A DNA stretch of 64,000 nt, from positions 1 to 64,000 of the forward strand of contig NZ_CP084475.1 in NCBI RefSeq assembly GCF_020405225.1. Direction: 5' to 3'. Both the position numbers and the translations under genes were made by a program. Under the pieces are notes generated by a model, which was not told the origin of the DNA, made no database searches, and was given only the letters and a program-made list of their open reading frames with translations. Positions 61,533-64,000 of the stretch are shown piece after piece. Positions within the stretch are counted from its first letter, which is position 1. Each line of letters begins with the position of its first letter. The stretch is from Natrinema sp. DC36. GTDB taxonomy: Archaea; Halobacteriota; Halobacteria; Halobacteriales; Natrialbaceae.

Positions 61533-62074
61533 GCGCGCCTCACTCCCTCGCAACGCTCGGTCGTTGCGGTGCTTGCCGAGCGAGAGCCGCGGCTCTCACT
61601 GGCCTCCGCTCGCTACGCTCACGGAGACGTCGGCGGGGGACGACAGAGATGTCCTCGCCCTTTCGAAGCCCGCCAGGCTGAGCTGAAGGTGGGGATGCTG
61701 TAGCTGTCCCTCGACTGGTGTGAATGAAGACGGCACGCCCCGCTCGCCTTCCCTCCCTCTGCATCGCTCGCGACCGACCATTCCGGGCTGCTCGCTCCCG
61801 GTGGTCGCTGTGCTGCCGGGCTTTGGTTTCGACGCCAGCGGGTAACCGCGAGGGGTTGCGCGGCGTAGCTGCTCACCCCCCACGGTTACTCCGCTGGACG
61901 CTCGCGCCGGTCGTCTCGGCGCGCGGTGCTGGCTGGTGGGGGTGAGTGTCCCGCTCTACTCGCGCCTCAGGGGACCTGAAGGCGCGAGCGAGAGCGGTTG
62001 CAGGAGACGAGTATAGTTGGGACTGAGAGGTGTTGGAGTGAAGACGCGTTGGAAAGCGCCTTCGGAGCTAAGCA

Positions 62075-62956
62075 ATGAGTTCTACGAACTTCCGAGATGA
62101 TAAAACTTCGGCTGAATCGACTGTCAACCAAGATGCGGCTGCGGAGAAGACGGACGCAGGCGTGACGGTGGAAGCTCCGTTCGCGGAAGCCATCGTGGAC
62201 GAAACGCCGGAGTTCTCGCCGAGTGTCGAGCAGGAGATCAACACGAAAGTCGAGACGAACCACCCGGAGACAGTGGTTGGGCGTGAGGAGAACGAGTTCG
62301 GACACCTGCCACTGGCACAGGAAGAGCGGATTCGGGCTCGAGAGGAGGAACTCAAGTTGATCAGCGCAAAGGCAGCGTTCGGAACACAAGAGGGGCGAGA
62401 AGCGCGGACGCGAGAGGTCGTGGTCGAGCAGCGCCGAGAGCGGCGGGTTGAACGGGTGGACCCCCGATCGGAGCTAGAGCAAGAGCAGTTGGCGGAGGTC
62501 AACAAACAATCGGTGCGAATCACGGAGACGGTTCGTGGGGGTCCAAGCCGGGCGGCAGTGAGCCGTGGACTGGCGGAGAAGGTGACGGACGGAAAGTCGA
62601 TGATCGACGCAACCCTCGAGGAGATGGACGAAGTGAAGGCCGAATCGGGAACGAGCGTTGACATCGCAGACGTACCGGAGGTGGAGGCAGGCGAAGTGGA
62701 CGTGGAAGGTGAGATCATCAAACTGTGGGACCCCTCACAGCCGTCGATCAGCCAGGTTGGGCTGATCGCGGATGAGACCGAGAAGATGAAGTTCACGATC
62801 TGGGAGAACTCATACCAGACGAACGTGAGTGAGGGCGAAACGGTGCGGATCAGGAACGCGGCGAAGAACTGGCACAACGAGCGATGCAGCCTGGCTGTGA
62901 CCGGCTGGAGCCGCCTCGAGTTCCCCGAACGCGGGCGGTGGTGGACCCAGGAATAG
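62075..62956 (+). CDS. OB-fold (RPA-like) DNA-binding protein
   Basis: A 293-residue acidic protein. The first 90 residues are disordered-looking, then a charged helix (EERIRAREEELKLISAKAAF; VVEQRRERRVERVDPRSELE). The last 85 residues form an OB-fold of the haloarchaeal replication-protein-A type (VEGEIIKLWDPSQPSISQVG; TEKMKFTIWENSYQTNVSEG; VRIRNAAKNWHNERCSLAVT). It should bind single-stranded DNA, fitting replication or conjugal transfer. It stands alone after the GC-rich block. The ATG at 62075 opens the acidic frame. Confidence 0.75.
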   Translation: MSSTNFRDDKTSAESTVNQDAAAEKTDAGVTVEAPFAEAIVDETPEFSPSVEQEINTKVETNHPETVVGREENEFGHLPLAQEERIRAREEELKLISAKAAFGTQEGREARTREVVVEQRRERRVERVDPRSELEQEQLAEVNKQSVRITETVRGGPSRAAVSRGLAEKVTDGKSMIDATLEEMDEVKAESGTSVDIADVPEVEAGEVDVEGEIIKLWDPSQPSISQVGLIADETEKMKFTIWENSYQTNVSEGETVRIRNAAKNWHNERCSLAVTGWSRLEFPERGRWWTQE

Positions 62957-63319
62957 CGTAGCCGCTCCTCTTTTTTGTGTGTCCGACCACACGCTCGCTT
63001 CGCTCGCGTCCTCCCCAGCCTCCTCGCTTCGCTCCCTGTGGTCGCATCGCTCGTCCCTCGCACGTTCTGCGCGCTGAAGCGCGCATTCATCGCGCGCCAC
63101 CGCTGGCACGGCTCAGAGAGCATTACAAAGCCGTCCAGTCGGGCCGCACCCACAGCAGCAGTACGATACCATCTTTGAGATTTAAAACGGGTTGATTACC
63201 ATGGTCGAAGACCTCTCACTTTCTTGCTTTCCTCCTGACATCCGATACCGCCTAGCAGGAATAATACGACGACAGCCATCCAAAAACGTTCATTAGCGCA
63301 CCTTCACTAGTATACGTCT
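62957..63319. other. intergenic region with GC-rich inverted repeats
   Basis: 363 bases without a supported gene. The first 180 contain repeated CTCGCTTCGCTC-type motifs and inverted pairs like those in the 61.5-62.0 kb block. The last 100 are AT-richer and serve as promoter DNA for the Lrp/AsnC gene. Confidence 0.4.
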
Positions 63320-63799
63320 ATGAAACGCGGAACCCTTGACGAACTCGACCGGCACATTCTCTACGCGTTACAGCAAGATGCACGACATACCTCGTCCGGG
63401 GATATTGCCGAGGAACGTGGTATTTCCGCCAGTACTGTTCGGAAACGTATTCAGCGGCTTGAAGAGGAAGGCATCATCTCGGGCTATCACGTCGAGATTG
63501 ATTACGAAGAAGCTGGCCTCCCGTTGCATGCGAAGCTCATCTGCTCCGCCCCGATCCCACAACGCGAAGAACTCGCCAAACAGGCGCTTGATATTCATGG
63601 CGTCGAAGCGGTGCGCGAAATCATGAACGGGCACGATAACATCTACATCAACATCATCGGCGTCGATCACGACGACCTAAGCCGTATTGGACAGGAACTG
63701 TATGACTTGGGGCTTGATATTGAGGATGAACAGATCATCCGCCACGAGTACGTCTGTCCGTATCGAGGATTCCTTGCTCGGGATGATCTCGAAGAGTAG
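63320..63799 (+). CDS. Lrp/AsnC-family transcriptional regulator
   Basis: A 159-residue regulator. It has an N-terminal HTH (LDELDRHILYALQQDARHTS; SGDIAEERGISASTVRKRIQ near residues 26-45) and a C-terminal ligand-binding RAM-like domain (GYHVEIDYEEAGLPLHAKLI; GHDNIYINIIGVDHDDLSRI). This is the usual haloarchaeal Lrp layout, responding to an amino acid or metabolite. It is monocistronic within the window. The target is unknown. Confidence 0.85.
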   Translation: MKRGTLDELDRHILYALQQDARHTSSGDIAEERGISASTVRKRIQRLEEEGIISGYHVEIDYEEAGLPLHAKLICSAPIPQREELAKQALDIHGVEAVREIMNGHDNIYINIIGVDHDDLSRIGQELYDLGLDIEDEQIIRHEYVCPYRGFLARDDLEE

Positions 63800-64000
63800 G
63801 CACAGTCACACGGCCTGACGTGGAATCAGACGCTTCCGGTTCTCACGCGGATCGTAAGCAGTGCTGTTTCTCCGCAACGACAGGCTCGACATCACGAGGG
63901 GAGATCGTTTCGATCCGGTATTAAACAATCTACTAATTCACGTTCTGGTATTCATCCCGCTATACTTTTCACGTTCCGGTCGTTACGGGCGACTACGGGA

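Larger units (their letters stand above)
61325..62074. other. 750-base non-coding block: purine tract and GC-rich structured DNA
   Basis: It starts with AT-balanced promoter DNA, then a GA-repeat tract (61455-61485), the right copy of the long direct repeat, and about 540 bases of very GC-rich sequence with many short inverted repeats (GCGAGC/GCTCGC type). All open frames in it are arginine/proline/serine-rich, unlike real genes here. It may be a structured RNA, an origin or a recombination hot spot. Confidence 0.5.

Noticed and set aside
62068-63153. 361-codon minus-strand frame opposite the OB-fold gene
   Set aside because: Ser/Arg-rich antisense shadow. The plus-strand frame has the OB-fold and acidic composition.
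1-64000. tRNA or rRNA genes
   Set aside because: No cloverleaf with a T-loop GTTCRANYC and no rRNA signature sequence was noticed by eye; a covariance-model scan would be needed to be certain.

Overview
The window reads as an accessory replicon (plasmid, megaplasmid or integrated element) of a haloarchaeon. Proteins are strongly acidic, the DNA is GC-rich outside AT-rich promoter patches, lipoproteins carry twin-arginine signals with a lipobox, and the partition ATPase, transposases, IclR, FilR1-like and PadR regulators and conjugation-type ATPases are of haloarchaeal type. No rRNA, tRNA or CRISPR array was seen.

Layout. (1) 1-4.4 kb: a ParA ATPase with a small overlapping partner protein and centromere-like repeats, a decayed regulator, a nucleotidyltransferase (MNT)/HEPN toxin-antitoxin pair and a tyrosine recombinase. 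(2) 4.46-5.2 kb: a dead IS6-family element. (3) 5.2-38 kb: a catabolic island. It holds a complete 2-oxoacid dehydrogenase complex (E1 alpha, E1 beta, E2, E3), an IclR regulator, two acyl-CoA synthetases, acyl-CoA dehydrogenase, enoyl-CoA hydratase, MaoC hydratase, two SDR dehydrogenases, an iron-containing and an MDR-type dehydrogenase, a branched-chain-amino-acid-type ABC importer (LivK, H, M, G, F) and an MFS carrier. It also holds the cofactor genes the complex needs: a lipoate ligase, an acyl carrier protein and lipoyl synthase. The likely job is uptake of an organic acid, CoA activation, beta-oxidation-like steps and oxidative decarboxylation. The substrate cannot be named from sequence.

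The island is heavily rearranged. Around 9.3 kb lies a decayed inverted duplication: a live IclR gene faces a dead one across a shared promoter region, each tail-to-tail with E1-side genes (dead on the left, live on the right). Hydrolase and glyoxalase-fold genes also occur twice in outward orientation, one copy of each being broken. Other pseudogenes are an aldo/keto reductase, a MaoC hydratase, an IS630 transposase, thiazole synthase Thi4 and an archaeal SMC-related protein.

(4) 38.9-45.7 kb: an IS6 element with a perfect 8-bp target duplication, a dead relative of it, small regulators, a lipoprotein, a cytochrome P450 and a divergent FilR1-type regulator. (5) 46.1-59.9 kb: a tightly packed operon resembling a type IV secretion/conjugation system: small RHH-like protein, VirB2-like pilin candidate, secreted anchored protein, lipoprotein, VirB6-like membrane protein, VirB4-like ATPase with a VirB3-like N-terminus, a partner protein, and a TraD/VirD4-like ATPase with a nuclease-like domain. 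It is followed by an iteron-like repeat region and a primase-polymerase-like protein. (6) 60-64 kb: a second MNT/HEPN module bracketed by long direct repeats, a GC-rich non-coding block, an OB-fold protein and an Lrp/AsnC regulator.
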